The position numbers and the translations under genes are program-made. A DNA stretch of 64,000 nucleotides from Brevibacillus centrosporus (GTDB taxonomy: Bacteria > Bacillota > Bacilli > Brevibacillales > Brevibacillaceae), in the NCBI RefSeq assembly GCF_003710815.1, contig NZ_RHHP01000006.1:1-64000 (forward strand), read 5' to 3'. Shown here piece by piece: positions 50,603-58,754 of this stretch (within the stretch, counting starts at the first letter, position 1; the number at the start of each line of letters is the position of its first letter). The notes below the pieces were generated by a model. It had not been told where the DNA came from and ran no database searches. It was given only the letters and a program-made list of their open reading frames with translations.

Positions 50603-51243
50603 GCTCGAGCAAAGCGCTTCCTGTTTCAACCCCGTTGCTTCAAAAACATTTTCTTCTCTCGCGGCTGCATTCACTGGCAGGAATCGTGCCGCTTGGGGCT
50701 TTCTTGATCGAGCATCTGTATTCCAATGCGGTCGCACTACAAGGAGCTTTCGCCTATGACAAGCAGGTGGCGACGCTGCAAGGCATCCCGTTTGTATGGC
50801 TACTGGAAATTTTCTTGATATTGCTTCCCTTGCTCTATCACGCTGGCTACGGAATCTATGTGTCGCTTCTTTCAAGCCCAAATACCCGCACCTATGGATA
50901 CGGAAGCAACTGGCGCTTTCTACTGCAGCGGGTAAGCGGCATCGTGACCCTCTTGTTCGTGGTCTACCACGTCTGGAGCTTCCGGCTAAAGAGCGCCTTT
51001 TTTGGTACAGAGGTAGATTTTCACGCTGTTTCTGCGCATTTGCTCAATCCGTGGATTTTTGCTTTCTACGTCCTGGGCGTTCTTTCTGTGACGTTCCATT
51101 TTACCAACGGCCTGTGGTCGGGACTCATCACGTGGGGGATCACGACAGGACCGCGTGCCCAGCAGATTTCAGGGAGGATTCTGCTGGTGCTGTTCGCATT
51201 GCTCAGTGTTGTTGGCTTGGGGAGTATGCTTGCATTTGTGTAG
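50593..51243 (+). CDS. sdhC: succinate dehydrogenase cytochrome b558 subunit (SdhC-like)
   Basis: The 216-residue membrane anchor has five hydrophobic helices and histidines suited to two haems (SRLHSLAG, LIEHLY, LLYHAGYG, VVYHVWS, TFHFTNG), as in Bacillus SdhC. The start ATG 50593 overlaps the previous gene; GTG 50599 is an alternative. It anchors the flavoprotein and iron-sulfur subunits encoded next and passes electrons to menaquinone. Its location in a catabolic operon with a CoA-transferase and fumarase implies a second, pathway-dedicated complex rather than the housekeeping one; that the genome also has a housekeeping set is assumed. Confidence 0.9.
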   Translation: MGVSSSKALPVSTPLLQKHFLLSRLHSLAGIVPLGAFLIEHLYSNAVALQGAFAYDKQVATLQGIPFVWLLEIFLILLPLLYHAGYGIYVSLLSSPNTRTYGYGSNWRFLLQRVSGIVTLLFVVYHVWSFRLKSAFFGTEVDFHAVSAHLLNPWIFAFYVLGVLSVTFHFTNGLWSGLITWGITTGPRAQQISGRILLVLFALLSVVGLGSMLAFV

Positions 51244-51356
51244 CGAGCACCCTCGCCTTTGTTTCACGCATTTATTCGTGGGCAGGCTCGGGATGGCAGA
51301 ATGAGCCCTCCTTGTACTTGCCTGTCTACTGCGACGAGAAGAAGGATGTGAGAGAG

Positions 51357-53141
51357 ATGAAAAAGGAAGATATCCTCGTAATTGGAGGCGGGCTGGCCGG
51401 CTTGATGGCAGCGATCCAGATCGCGGAAAAAGGGGGGCGCGTCAAGCTGTTTTCCCTTGTACCTGTCCGCAGGTCCCACTCTGTCTGTGCCCAAGGCGGG
51501 ATCAACGGTGCCGTCAATACAAAAGGCGAGGGGGACTCGACCTGGGAGCATTTCGATGACACGATTTATGGCGGCGATTTTCTGGCAGACCAGCCTCCTG
51601 TGAAAGCGATGTGCGAGGCTGCACCCGAGATCATCTACCTGTTTGACCGGATGGGTGTGCAGTTTAACCGGACGGTGGAAGGGCAGATCGATTTTCGCAG
51701 GCTGGGCGGAGCGAAGTATTCGCGGACGGCTTTTGCCGGAGCGACGACGGGACAGCAGCTGCTGTATGCCCTCGATGAACAGGTCAGGCGGTACGAAGCG
51801 GAGGGCTTGATCGAGAAATACGAGTATTGGGAGTTTTTGTCCCTCATTTTGGATGACGAGCCGCGTTGCCGAGGGATTGTGGCACAGGATCTGCGGTCGA
51901 TGGAAATTCGCCATTTTCGCGCGAATGCCGTGATATTGGCGGCAGGCGGCATCGGCTACATTTTCCGCAAAAGCACCAATTCCGTGATCAATACAGGGAG
52001 TGTGCACAGCATCGCCTACCAGCAAGGCGTGCATTACGCCAATCCCGAGTTCATCCAGATCCACCCGACCGCGATTCCAGGAGACGACAAGCTGCGGCTG
52101 ATGTCGGAGTCGGCGAGGGGAGAGGGCGGACGGCTGTGGGTGTATCGGGACGGCAAGCCTTGGTATTTCCTCGAGGAAAAATACCCGGCCTACGGGAATC
52201 TCGTACCACGCGACATCGCCACCCGCGAGATTTTTCACGTCTGTGTCGATCTGAAGCTGGGAATCAACGGAGAAAACACGGTCTACCTGGATATCTCTCA
52301 TCTCCCGACGAAGCAGCTGGATGAAAAGCTGGGAGGGATTCTGGACATCTATGAAAAATTTGTGGGGGATGACCCGCGCAAAGTCCCGATGCATATTTTC
52401 CCTGCGATGCACTACTCGATGGGCGGTCTTGCGGTCGATTACAGCCAGATGACCAATATCCAAGGGGTGTTTGCTTGCGGAGAGTGCGACCACCAATACC
52501 ACGGCGCCAATCGACTGGGGGCCAACTCGCTCGTTTCCGCGGTTTACGGCGGGATGGTCGCAGGTCCGGCCGCTTTGCGCTATGTCTCTGGCCTCGCGAG
52601 CAGTGCAGAGGATTTGTCCTCGCATTTTTATGAGAGGGAGCAAAAGAGACAGGAGGAAGCTTTTGCAAAGCTCATTCGGATGGATGGACCGGAAAATCCG
52701 TACCAGCTGCATGTGGAGATGAGCGACTGGATGGTGGAGCACGTGACAGTCGTCCGCTACAACGATCGTTTGGATAAGACGGACGAGAAGCTGCAGGAGC
52801 TGCTGGAGAGGTGGCAGCGGATCGGTGTCGACGATACTTCTTTCTACCAGAACAGGACTGCTGCCTTTACGCGCCAGCTGCAAAACATGCTGCAGCTCGC
52901 ACGCGTCATCACACTCGGGGCACGTAATCGCAACGAAAGCCGGGGCGCTCACTACAAGCCGGAATTTCCGGAGCGAGATGATGCCAAGTGGCTGAAAACG
53001 ACATTGGCGACACATACCGCAGAGGGGCCGATTTTTCACTACAAAGACGTAGACATCTCTCATATTCAACCGCGAGCGCGAAGATATGACGTGGTCAAAG
53101 AAGTAGAGCCTGCGAAAGAGCAGGAGGGGATCATCCGATGA
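51357..53141 (+). CDS. sdhA: succinate dehydrogenase/fumarate reductase flavoprotein (SdhA-like)
   Basis: The 594-residue flavoprotein closely follows Bacillus SdhA. The FAD motif GGGLAGLMAA is followed by the covalent-flavin histidine in RRSHSVCAQGG, substrate residues in HPTAIPGD and the active-site arginine in SESARGEGG, then HYSMGG and RLGANSL. All catalytic positions are intact. ATG 51357 has GAAGGA upstream; an open frame extends far upstream over sdhC but is a different reading of that gene. It oxidises succinate to fumarate; in this operon a methylated analogue such as methylsuccinate is an open possibility. Stop and sdhB start overlap. Confidence 0.94.
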   Translation: MKKEDILVIGGGLAGLMAAIQIAEKGGRVKLFSLVPVRRSHSVCAQGGINGAVNTKGEGDSTWEHFDDTIYGGDFLADQPPVKAMCEAAPEIIYLFDRMGVQFNRTVEGQIDFRRLGGAKYSRTAFAGATTGQQLLYALDEQVRRYEAEGLIEKYEYWEFLSLILDDEPRCRGIVAQDLRSMEIRHFRANAVILAAGGIGYIFRKSTNSVINTGSVHSIAYQQGVHYANPEFIQIHPTAIPGDDKLRLMSESARGEGGRLWVYRDGKPWYFLEEKYPAYGNLVPRDIATREIFHVCVDLKLGINGENTVYLDISHLPTKQLDEKLGGILDIYEKFVGDDPRKVPMHIFPAMHYSMGGLAVDYSQMTNIQGVFACGECDHQYHGANRLGANSLVSAVYGGMVAGPAALRYVSGLASSAEDLSSHFYEREQKRQEEAFAKLIRMDGPENPYQLHVEMSDWMVEHVTVVRYNDRLDKTDEKLQELLERWQRIGVDDTSFYQNRTAAFTRQLQNMLQLARVITLGARNRNESRGAHYKPEFPERDDAKWLKTTLATHTAEGPIFHYKDVDISHIQPRARRYDVVKEVEPAKEQEGIIR

Positions 53142-53887
53142 CAGAGAAGCTCATTCGCATCAAGGTCAAACGGCAGGACGCTGCTGATCAGGTGCCGTAC
53201 TGGGAGGAGTTCGACGTCCCGTACCGCAAAAATATGAATGTCATCTCGGCCCTCATGGAAATTCAGCGCAATCCTGTACGTGTAGATGGTGTGCGTGTAC
53301 GCTCCGTATTTTGGGAGTACAATTGCCTGGAAGAGGTGTGTGGGGCTTGCAGCATGCGGATCAACGGCAAGGTACGTCAAGCCTGCTCTGCCCTGATTGA
53401 CCGTCTGCAGCAGCCGATTGTACTCGAGCCGATGAGTACATTTCCCGTGGAGAAGGATTTGATTGTCAATCGTCAAATCATGTTTGATAGCCTGAAAAAA
53501 ATCAAAGGCTGGATCGCAATCGACGGTACCTATCCGCTGGGAGCCGGTCCGCGCATTGCGCCAGATGAGCAGCAGGAAGCCTACAAATACGCGACGTGCA
53601 TGACATGCGGCTGCTGTCTGGAGGCTTGTCCGAACGTCAATGACCACTCGCCTTATCTGGGGCCGCAAGCGATGGCACAGGCCAAGTACTTTAACAGCCA
53701 TCCGATCGGCAAGATGATGGCAAAGGAGCGCCTCGAAGCTGTCATTAGCAACGCAGGTATCGCAAGCTGCGGCAATTCACAAAACTGTGTGCAGGTATGT
53801 CCAAAGGAAATCCCGTTGACGACAGCACTTGCCGAGCTGAATCGGGATGCAAACCGCTTCATGCTGCGAAAGCTTTTGAAAGGGTGA
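53138..53887 (+). CDS. sdhB: succinate dehydrogenase iron-sulfur subunit (SdhB-like)
   Basis: The 249-residue subunit carries the [2Fe-2S] cluster near the N-terminus (NCLEEVCGACSMRINGK and RQAC) and the [4Fe-4S] and [3Fe-4S] clusters in CMTCGCCLEACPN and CGNSQNCVQVCPKEIP. It transfers electrons from the flavoprotein to the haem anchor. It starts with an ATGA overlap after sdhA. The full Cys set indicates a working complex. The fumarase alpha gene starts 5 nt after its stop. Confidence 0.94.
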   Translation: MTEKLIRIKVKRQDAADQVPYWEEFDVPYRKNMNVISALMEIQRNPVRVDGVRVRSVFWEYNCLEEVCGACSMRINGKVRQACSALIDRLQQPIVLEPMSTFPVEKDLIVNRQIMFDSLKKIKGWIAIDGTYPLGAGPRIAPDEQQEAYKYATCMTCGCCLEACPNVNDHSPYLGPQAMAQAKYFNSHPIGKMMAKERLEAVISNAGIASCGNSQNCVQVCPKEIPLTTALAELNRDANRFMLRKLLKG

Positions 53888-53892
53888 CACAG

Positions 53893-54735
53893 ATGCGGGA
53901 AGTGACCTATGAACAAATCGTCGATGCCGTGAAACAGCTTTGCATCGAGGCGAATGTCGATCTGGGGTTCGATGTCGTACGTGCCATGCAGGAAGCGAGA
54001 AAAAGGGAAAAATCAGCGGTGGCAGAAGAGGTGCTGTCACAGCTTTTGCAAAATGCAGAAATTGCTGCAGCTGAACGGGTGCCGATGTGCCAGGATACGG
54101 GGATGTCCGTCTTCCTCGTCGAGCTGGGACAGGATTGCCATATCGTCGGAGGGAGCCTGTACGATGCGATCAATGAAGGGGTTCGCAGGGGCTACGGAGA
54201 GGGGTATTTGCGCGCCTCCATCGTTCACGATCCGATCCAGCGTAAAAATACCGGGGACAACACACCGGGCATCGTCCATGTGGAGCTGGTGGCAGGCGAC
54301 ACATGCACGATTCATATGACGGCAAAAGGCTTTGGCAGTGAAAATATGAGCAGGCTGAAAATGATGAAGCCCTCTGATGGGATCGAGGGAGTCAAAGCGT
54401 TTGTCCTTGAAACGGTGAGGCTTGCGGGGCCGAATGCCTGCCCGCCGGTTGTAGTTGGTGTTGGTCTGGGAGGAAATTTTGAGATGTCCGCCTATCTGGC
54501 AAAGCGCGCCTTGTTTCGCCCAATCGGAGAACGAAATCAACGGGAAGACGCGGCACAGCTGGAGCTTGCGCTTTTGGAGCAGATCAACCAGCTTGGGCTA
54601 GGACCACAGGGAATGGGCGGTCGCACCACTGCTCTGGACGTCCATGTCGAGCTGTACGCCACCCATATCGCGGGGCTGCCTGTCGCGGTCAATATCAACT
54701 GCCATGCCAGCCGCCACAAGCATGTCACGCTGTAG
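53893..54735 (+). CDS. class I fumarate hydratase, alpha subunit (possible mesaconase)
   Basis: The 280-residue protein is the N-terminal-type half of two-part class I hydro-lyases (fumarase, L-tartrate dehydratase). Cysteines that would hold the [4Fe-4S] cluster are visible in VPMCQDTGM (about residue 62), LAGPNACPP and INCHASRHK. The GNTGDNTPG region and [15 protein letters not shown] follow the family. It is paired with the beta gene 9 nt downstream. It adds water to fumarate made by the Sdh complex; class I fumarases are also known to hydrate mesaconate to citramalate, which would fit the CoA-transferase and lyase of this operon. Confidence 0.9.
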   Translation: MREVTYEQIVDAVKQLCIEANVDLGFDVVRAMQEARKREKSAVAEEVLSQLLQNAEIAAAERVPMCQDTGMSVFLVELGQDCHIVGGSLYDAINEGVRRGYGEGYLRASIVHDPIQRKNTGDNTPGIVHVELVAGDTCTIHMTAKGFGSENMSRLKMMKPSDGIEGVKAFVLETVRLAGPNACPPVVVGVGLGGNFEMSAYLAKRALFRPIGERNQREDAAQLELALLEQINQLGLGPQGMGGRTTALDVHVELYATHIAGLPVAVNINCHASRHKHVTL

Positions 54736-54744
54736 GAGGAGCCG

Positions 54745-55299
54745 ATGTCAGCCAAACAACTCATACTCCCACTGAATCAACAGCAGATCAGGGAACTGCG
54801 TGCGGGGGATCGGGTGGAGCTAACCGGAATGATGTACACGGGACGGGATGCCGCCCACAAGCGCATGGCAGAAACGCTGCAAGCGGGTGGCAGCTTGCCT
54901 GTGGATCTCGCGGGACAGACGATTTACTATGTGGGTCCGACGCCTGCCAAGCCAGGGCAGGTAATCGGTTCAGCAGGTCCGACTACAAGCAGCCGTATGG
55001 ATCCGTATACACCACTCCTGCTCGCACAGGGGTTAAAAGGGATGATCGGAAAAGGCAGCCGGAGCGAGGCAGTCAAGAATGCCATCGTGCAATCCGAGGC
55101 TGTCTATTTCGCAGCGATTGGCGGGGCGGGAGCTCTGATCGCCAAGACGATTCGATCTGCAGAAATGGTTGCCTATCACGACCTGGGTACAGAAGCGATT
55201 TACCGTTTGGAGGTGGAACGATTTCCTGTCATCGTCATCAATGATGGGGTGGGTGGGGATCTGTATCAGCAATCGCTTGATTCCACTCGGAATGACTAG
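54745..55299 (+). CDS. class I fumarate hydratase, beta subunit
   Basis: The 184-residue protein is the C-terminal-type half of class I fumarase: AGDRVELTGMMYTGRDAAHKR, VGPTPAKPGQVIGSAGPTTSSRMD and KGMIGKG carry the substrate-binding residues of the beta domain. ATG 54745 follows TAGGAGGAG. Alpha and beta are separate genes, as in archaeal and clostridial enzymes, not fused as in E. coli FumA. It closes the run of enzyme genes; the GntR gene follows after 78 nt. Confidence 0.9.
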   Translation: MSAKQLILPLNQQQIRELRAGDRVELTGMMYTGRDAAHKRMAETLQAGGSLPVDLAGQTIYYVGPTPAKPGQVIGSAGPTTSSRMDPYTPLLLAQGLKGMIGKGSRSEAVKNAIVQSEAVYFAAIGGAGALIAKTIRSAEMVAYHDLGTEAIYRLEVERFPVIVINDGVGGDLYQQSLDSTRND

Positions 55300-55377
55300 A
55301 CAAAGGAAGGCGGATACCCTATCCTAATTCTAACATCTGGATGACAGATACAGTGAAAGCGAAAGGGCGAGCCATAG

Positions 55378-56046
55378 ATGAGCAGAAAATATGAATTGCG
55401 GTTGGAAAGCCACGAATTGGATACGCTGCATATCAAAGTGTGTCGCGTTCTGCGGGAAGCGATATTGCGAGGACATTTCCAGCCGGGGGAACGTCTCGTT
55501 CAGGAAGAGCTGGCCTCTTCGCTAGGTGTTAGTCGTATGCCAGTCCGAGAGGCGCTCCGCAAGCTGGAAACAGAAGGTCTGGTCATCATCGAGCCGCATC
55601 GCGGTGCCATCGTCAAATCGTTGTCTGTGGAAGATATACAGGAAATATACGGTCTTCGCGCTCAGTTTGAACGGATGGCTGTGGAAATGAGCGTCGAGCA
55701 TATGAGCCAGGAAGACATCCAACAGCTGGAAGAGCTGGTCGTCGCGATGGAGCAATCGACGGACTCCACCGTATTTATCGAATGCAATATTGAATTTCAC
55801 CGGCTTTTGATCAGCCGCTGTACATGGAAACGCTTGGTGACATTTATCGAAACGCTGTGGAACGGTTTTCCTCAGCAAACACCCCAAATGCTCAGTGATC
55901 AGACTGAAAAATCAAACAAAGAGCATCGGCAGATATTGGATGCCATCAAGAACGGGGATGCAGCAGAAGCAGGCAGACTGGTTCATGGCCATATCAAGCG
56001 GACAGGCGACAACCTGGTCAAAAGCTTGCAGGAATCGCTCCAATAG
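55378..56046 (+). CDS. GntR family regulator, FCD (FadR) subfamily
   Basis: The 222-residue regulator has an N-terminal winged helix-turn-helix (about 18-80, PGERLVQEELASSLGVSRMPVREALRKLETEGLV) and a helical FCD domain (about 90-215) with the metal-binding Asp/His pattern partly visible (ECNIEFHRLLIS and HRQILDAI, GHIKRT). Such FCD proteins sense carboxylic acids. It stands last in the catabolic cluster and probably controls it; TTGGATCCAA palindromes before the two transcription units are candidate sites. No such palindrome precedes its own gene. Confidence 0.9.
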   Translation: MSRKYELRLESHELDTLHIKVCRVLREAILRGHFQPGERLVQEELASSLGVSRMPVREALRKLETEGLVIIEPHRGAIVKSLSVEDIQEIYGLRAQFERMAVEMSVEHMSQEDIQQLEELVVAMEQSTDSTVFIECNIEFHRLLISRCTWKRLVTFIETLWNGFPQQTPQMLSDQTEKSNKEHRQILDAIKNGDAAEAGRLVHGHIKRTGDNLVKSLQESLQ

Positions 56047-56050
56047 CACG

Positions 56051-56103
56051 CAGGCATAGGGCTTCCCAGAAGGGGAACGGTCCTATGCCTGTTCTGTTCT
56101 TTC
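56051..56103 (+). terminator. terminator of the catabolic cluster
   Basis: CAGGCATAGG / CCTATGCCTG with a 20-nt inner loop that can itself pair, then a T-rich tail (TTCTGTTCTTT). Confidence 0.75.
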
Positions 56104-56133
56104 TGCCGGCGTTTTGACGTATTTCCTAGTGAG

Positions 56134-57483
56134 CTATTTGTCGATGCAGGTGAATGTAACGATGCCTATCCCCAATAAAATAACAGTCAGAACAACAAAA
56201 GATACGTGCATGCCTAAAAGAAATGACTGGCTCGCACTCAAGAGTGAGCCGATCATCGCGACACCGATCGTTGCTCCCAGCTGTCTAAATGCATTCAGAG
56301 CACCGGAAGCCGTGCCGGTCTGTTCGTTGGAAACAGATGAGAGGACGGCTGCCATCAGCGAGGGAATGGTAAACGACACTCCGAAGCCAATCAGCAACAG
56401 ACTTGCCAGTGTAAGGGCGTAACTCGTGTCGCTATTTGACGAGGCTTGCATCCATGCTCCCAGTCCTGTGAGAAAAAGGCCAGCGCTCATGGGAAGCCGA
56501 GCTCCGATCCTCCCGACGATTCTGCCCGTAACGATCGGATTGAAGGCGAGCGGGATCGTCATCGGCAGGAGAGCGAGGCCAGTTAGGTGAGCGGAAAACC
56601 CGCGTACTTGTTGAAAATACAAGGGAAGCAAAAACAGGATACCCGACAATCCGATGTTGATGGCCATACCGGCAAGCATTCCTACAGAGACGTTGCGTCT
56701 ACGAAATAAGTGTAAAGGGAGCATGGGAGCCGCCACCTTTGTCTCAATGAACAAAAACGAGAGGCTTGCCGCAAGCGCGATACCAAATGCAGCGAGGATA
56801 ACAGGCGAGCTCCACCCGATCGCTCCGCCCTCCATCAGCCCAAAGGACCAGGCGGTAATTGCGGTAAAAATGGTGATTTGGCCTGCCAGGTCCAGACTTT
56901 TTCCCGGATTTCGATCTGTCTCACGAACGAGAAGAATCGTAATGGCTAAACTGATGAGGGCAAGTGGCACATTCAACAGAAAAATACTTCGCCAGCCTAG
57001 CATGTCTACGAAAATACCACCAACGACTGGACCCCCAGCCATAGATAGTCCGGTCACGGCCGCCCAAATCCCTAACGCACGGGCTCGCTCGGCAGAAGCC
57101 GGGTAGGCATGGGAGAGGAGCGTGAGCGAAGCAGGAAGCAGCGCTGCTCCGCCGATTCCTAGAACGGCTCGAATCAAGATGAGTCCCGCGAGCGAGGTGA
57201 CAAAGGCAGAGATGGCAGAGGCAACGAGGAAAATGAGCAAGCCTGCGATATACACCCGTTTGGCTCCCAGCTTGTCTGCAAGTGACCCCATCAAGAGGAG
57301 CAAGCCAGCAAATACAATCGTATAAGCATTGACTGTCCATTGCAGGCCGATGATCCCTCCCCCTAAATCGTTGTGAATAGCGGGCAGGGCAACACTGACG
57401 ACCGTCGTATCCAGGAGGACCATAAAATAGCCGAGTGAAAGGCCGAGTAGGAGGAGAGCTCTGGATAATTTTTCTCTTTCCAA
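56134..57483 (-). CDS. MFS drug-efflux transporter, DHA2 (EmrB/QacA) family
   Basis: The 449-residue protein has about fourteen hydrophobic segments. Helix 1 contains LDTTVVSVALPAIHNDLG (the DHA2 motif D1), followed by LQWTVNAYTIVFAG, GSLADKLGAKRV (motif A) and the motif C-like GLSMAGGPVVGGIF. TTG 57483 is chosen since AAAGGGG lies 7 nt upstream; upstream extension reads into the divergent promoter. The proton-driven exporter is divergent to a MmyB-like regulator, with a palindrome between them, the usual layout of a drug-inducible pump. Confidence 0.87.
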   Translation of the reverse strand: MEREKLSRALLLLGLSLGYFMVLLDTTVVSVALPAIHNDLGGGIIGLQWTVNAYTIVFAGLLLLMGSLADKLGAKRVYIAGLLIFLVASAISAFVTSLAGLILIRAVLGIGGAALLPASLTLLSHAYPASAERARALGIWAAVTGLSMAGGPVVGGIFVDMLGWRSIFLLNVPLALISLAITILLVRETDRNPGKSLDLAGQITIFTAITAWSFGLMEGGAIGWSSPVILAAFGIALAASLSFLFIETKVAAPMLPLHLFRRRNVSVGMLAGMAINIGLSGILFLLPLYFQQVRGFSAHLTGLALLPMTIPLAFNPIVTGRIVGRIGARLPMSAGLFLTGLGAWMQASSNSDTSYALTLASLLLIGFGVSFTIPSLMAAVLSSVSNEQTGTASGALNAFRQLGATIGVAMIGSLLSASQSFLLGMHVSFVVLTVILLGIGIVTFTCIDK

Positions 57484-57575
57484 GGGAAGTCCCCTTTCCA
57501 ATTGAGCTGGGAGTACGCGATCCCGCATGGAAAGTGTAAAATGAGCGTTGAACTCAAAAAAGATGACAGTTAATC

Positions 57576-57594
57576 CTAGGAGTAACGCTCCTAG
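57576..57594. promoter_or_regulatory. operator palindrome between MFS and MmyB-like regulator genes
   Basis: CTAGGAG-TAACG-CTCCTAG is a perfect 7-bp inverted repeat with a 5-nt centre in the divergent promoter region, a likely site for the XRE/MmyB regulator. Confidence 0.75.
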
Positions 57595-57629
57595 TGTAAT
57601 AGCTGCAAAAGGGAATGGCAGGTGCAAAA

Positions 57630-58472
57630 ATGGAGCATGGAGATCGAGAACGACTCTTGGAGCTTGCTCACTTTTTAAAAACGAGGCGTGCGCGTATTTC
57701 GCCAGAGCTGGCTGGTCTTCCCCAGGCAGGGAGGCGTCGAACGCCGGGATTGCGCCGTGGAGAGGTCGCGCAGCTCGCCGGTGTCAGCGTAGACTGGTAC
57801 ACCTGGCTGGAACAGGGACGGGATATTCAAGTGTCCACTCAGGTCATCGAAAGCATCGCCCGCGCCCTTCAACTGGACGCTACTGAGCGCAGACATTTTT
57901 TTTTGCTGGCCCTGCAACAGCTGCCGGCTGATCCGGTACCGCCAGCTAGTGAGATTAGCCGTGCGCTGCAGCAATTCCTGGATCTTCAGGGGATATGTCC
58001 TGCCTATGTAACAGACCCACGACTGAACATCGTCGGATGGAATCAGGTGGCAAGCAGGATATACGGAACATATGAAACGATGTCAGCGCGGGAGAGAAAT
58101 TCGGTTTGGCGGACATTTACTTCTCCATACGTGCGAGAGCTGCTGCAGGAAAATTGGGAGAGGCATGCCCGGCATCGGTTGGCACACTTTCGAGCCTGCT
58201 ATGGAAGCTATAGCGGAGATCCCTGGTGGATGGAGCTCATTGAGGATTTGAGCCATGCGAGTGAAGAGTTTCGTGAGTGGTGGCCGAGGCATGATGTTTT
58301 GAATGGTCCGGAGGGGCTGAAAGTCAACTATCATCCATCCGTAGGAAAGCTCGTATTTGAACAGGTCTCCTTTCTTCTCTCCGATGCCCCTCATCTCACC
58401 GTTACGATCAACATGCCAAGAGACGTTGGAGAAACGGCATCCAAGCTACGTATGCTTCTCTCCCATTCATAA
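57630..58472 (+). CDS. XRE regulator with MmyB-like ligand-binding domain
   Basis: The 280-residue regulator has an N-terminal helix-turn-helix (about 8-80, FLKTRRARISPELAGLP ... RRGEVAQLAGVSVDWYTWLEQGR) and a C-terminal MmyB-like PAS-type ligand pocket (about 105-275, DPRLNIVGWNQVA, SGDPWWMELIEDL). ATG 57630 (AGGTG 5 nt upstream, MEHGDRERLLELAHFL) fits the family start better than ATG 57615. MmyB-type proteins usually repress a neighbouring dehydrogenase or transporter; the divergent MFS pump is the obvious target. Confidence 0.88.
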   Translation: MEHGDRERLLELAHFLKTRRARISPELAGLPQAGRRRTPGLRRGEVAQLAGVSVDWYTWLEQGRDIQVSTQVIESIARALQLDATERRHFFLLALQQLPADPVPPASEISRALQQFLDLQGICPAYVTDPRLNIVGWNQVASRIYGTYETMSARERNSVWRTFTSPYVRELLQENWERHARHRLAHFRACYGSYSGDPWWMELIEDLSHASEEFREWWPRHDVLNGPEGLKVNYHPSVGKLVFEQVSFLLSDAPHLTVTINMPRDVGETASKLRMLLSHS

Positions 58473-58478
58473 GTCGAG

Positions 58479-58509
58479 AAAAGCGCGGTCTTTATGATCG
58501 CGCTTTTTT
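58479..58509 (+). terminator. terminator of the MmyB-like gene
   Basis: AAAAGCGCG / CGCGCTTTT with T-run. Confidence 0.82.
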
Positions 58510-58582
58510 ATATCGAAACCTATCGAACAATTTCGAATGCTCCCCATTTACAGACGCGAAAAGTTGTAGTAGTATATGGTCA

Positions 58583-58597
58583 TTCAACAAAGTTGAA
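58583..58597. promoter_or_regulatory. inverted repeat upstream of the mevalonate operon
   Basis: TTCAAC-AAA-GTTGAA is a perfect 6-bp dyad in the 280-nt region before mvaA. A run of ATCGAA-like repeats lies at 58512-58537. Either could bind a regulator not encoded here. Confidence 0.4.
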
Positions 58598-58673
58598 CAG
58601 AGGGAAACACGAGTACAAAGTGAGCGCAAAGTCAGTTCTTGACTCTTTTTTGCGATAACGTTTTTATTTGCGA

Positions 58674-58729
58674 ATGAAAGCGTTTCATTTTGAAAGAGTC
58701 GGGCGAAGTGAGCAATGTACCCGTATAAT
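58674..58729 (+). promoter_or_regulatory. CcpA cre site and -10 box of the mevalonate operon
   Basis: ATGAAAGCGTTTCA (58674-58687) matches the cre consensus WTGNAANCGNWNNCW at every position and is palindromic. TATAAT lies at 58724-58729 with a poor -35. If that -10 is used, the cre is centred near -55. Confidence 0.7.
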
Positions 58730-58754
58730 TCAACGTAGAGTAGGAGAATGCGAG

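Noticed and set aside
50796-51356. Upstream extension of the sdhA frame across sdhC
   Set aside because: The added residues read sdhC in another frame; SdhA homology and a ribosome site begin at ATG 51357.
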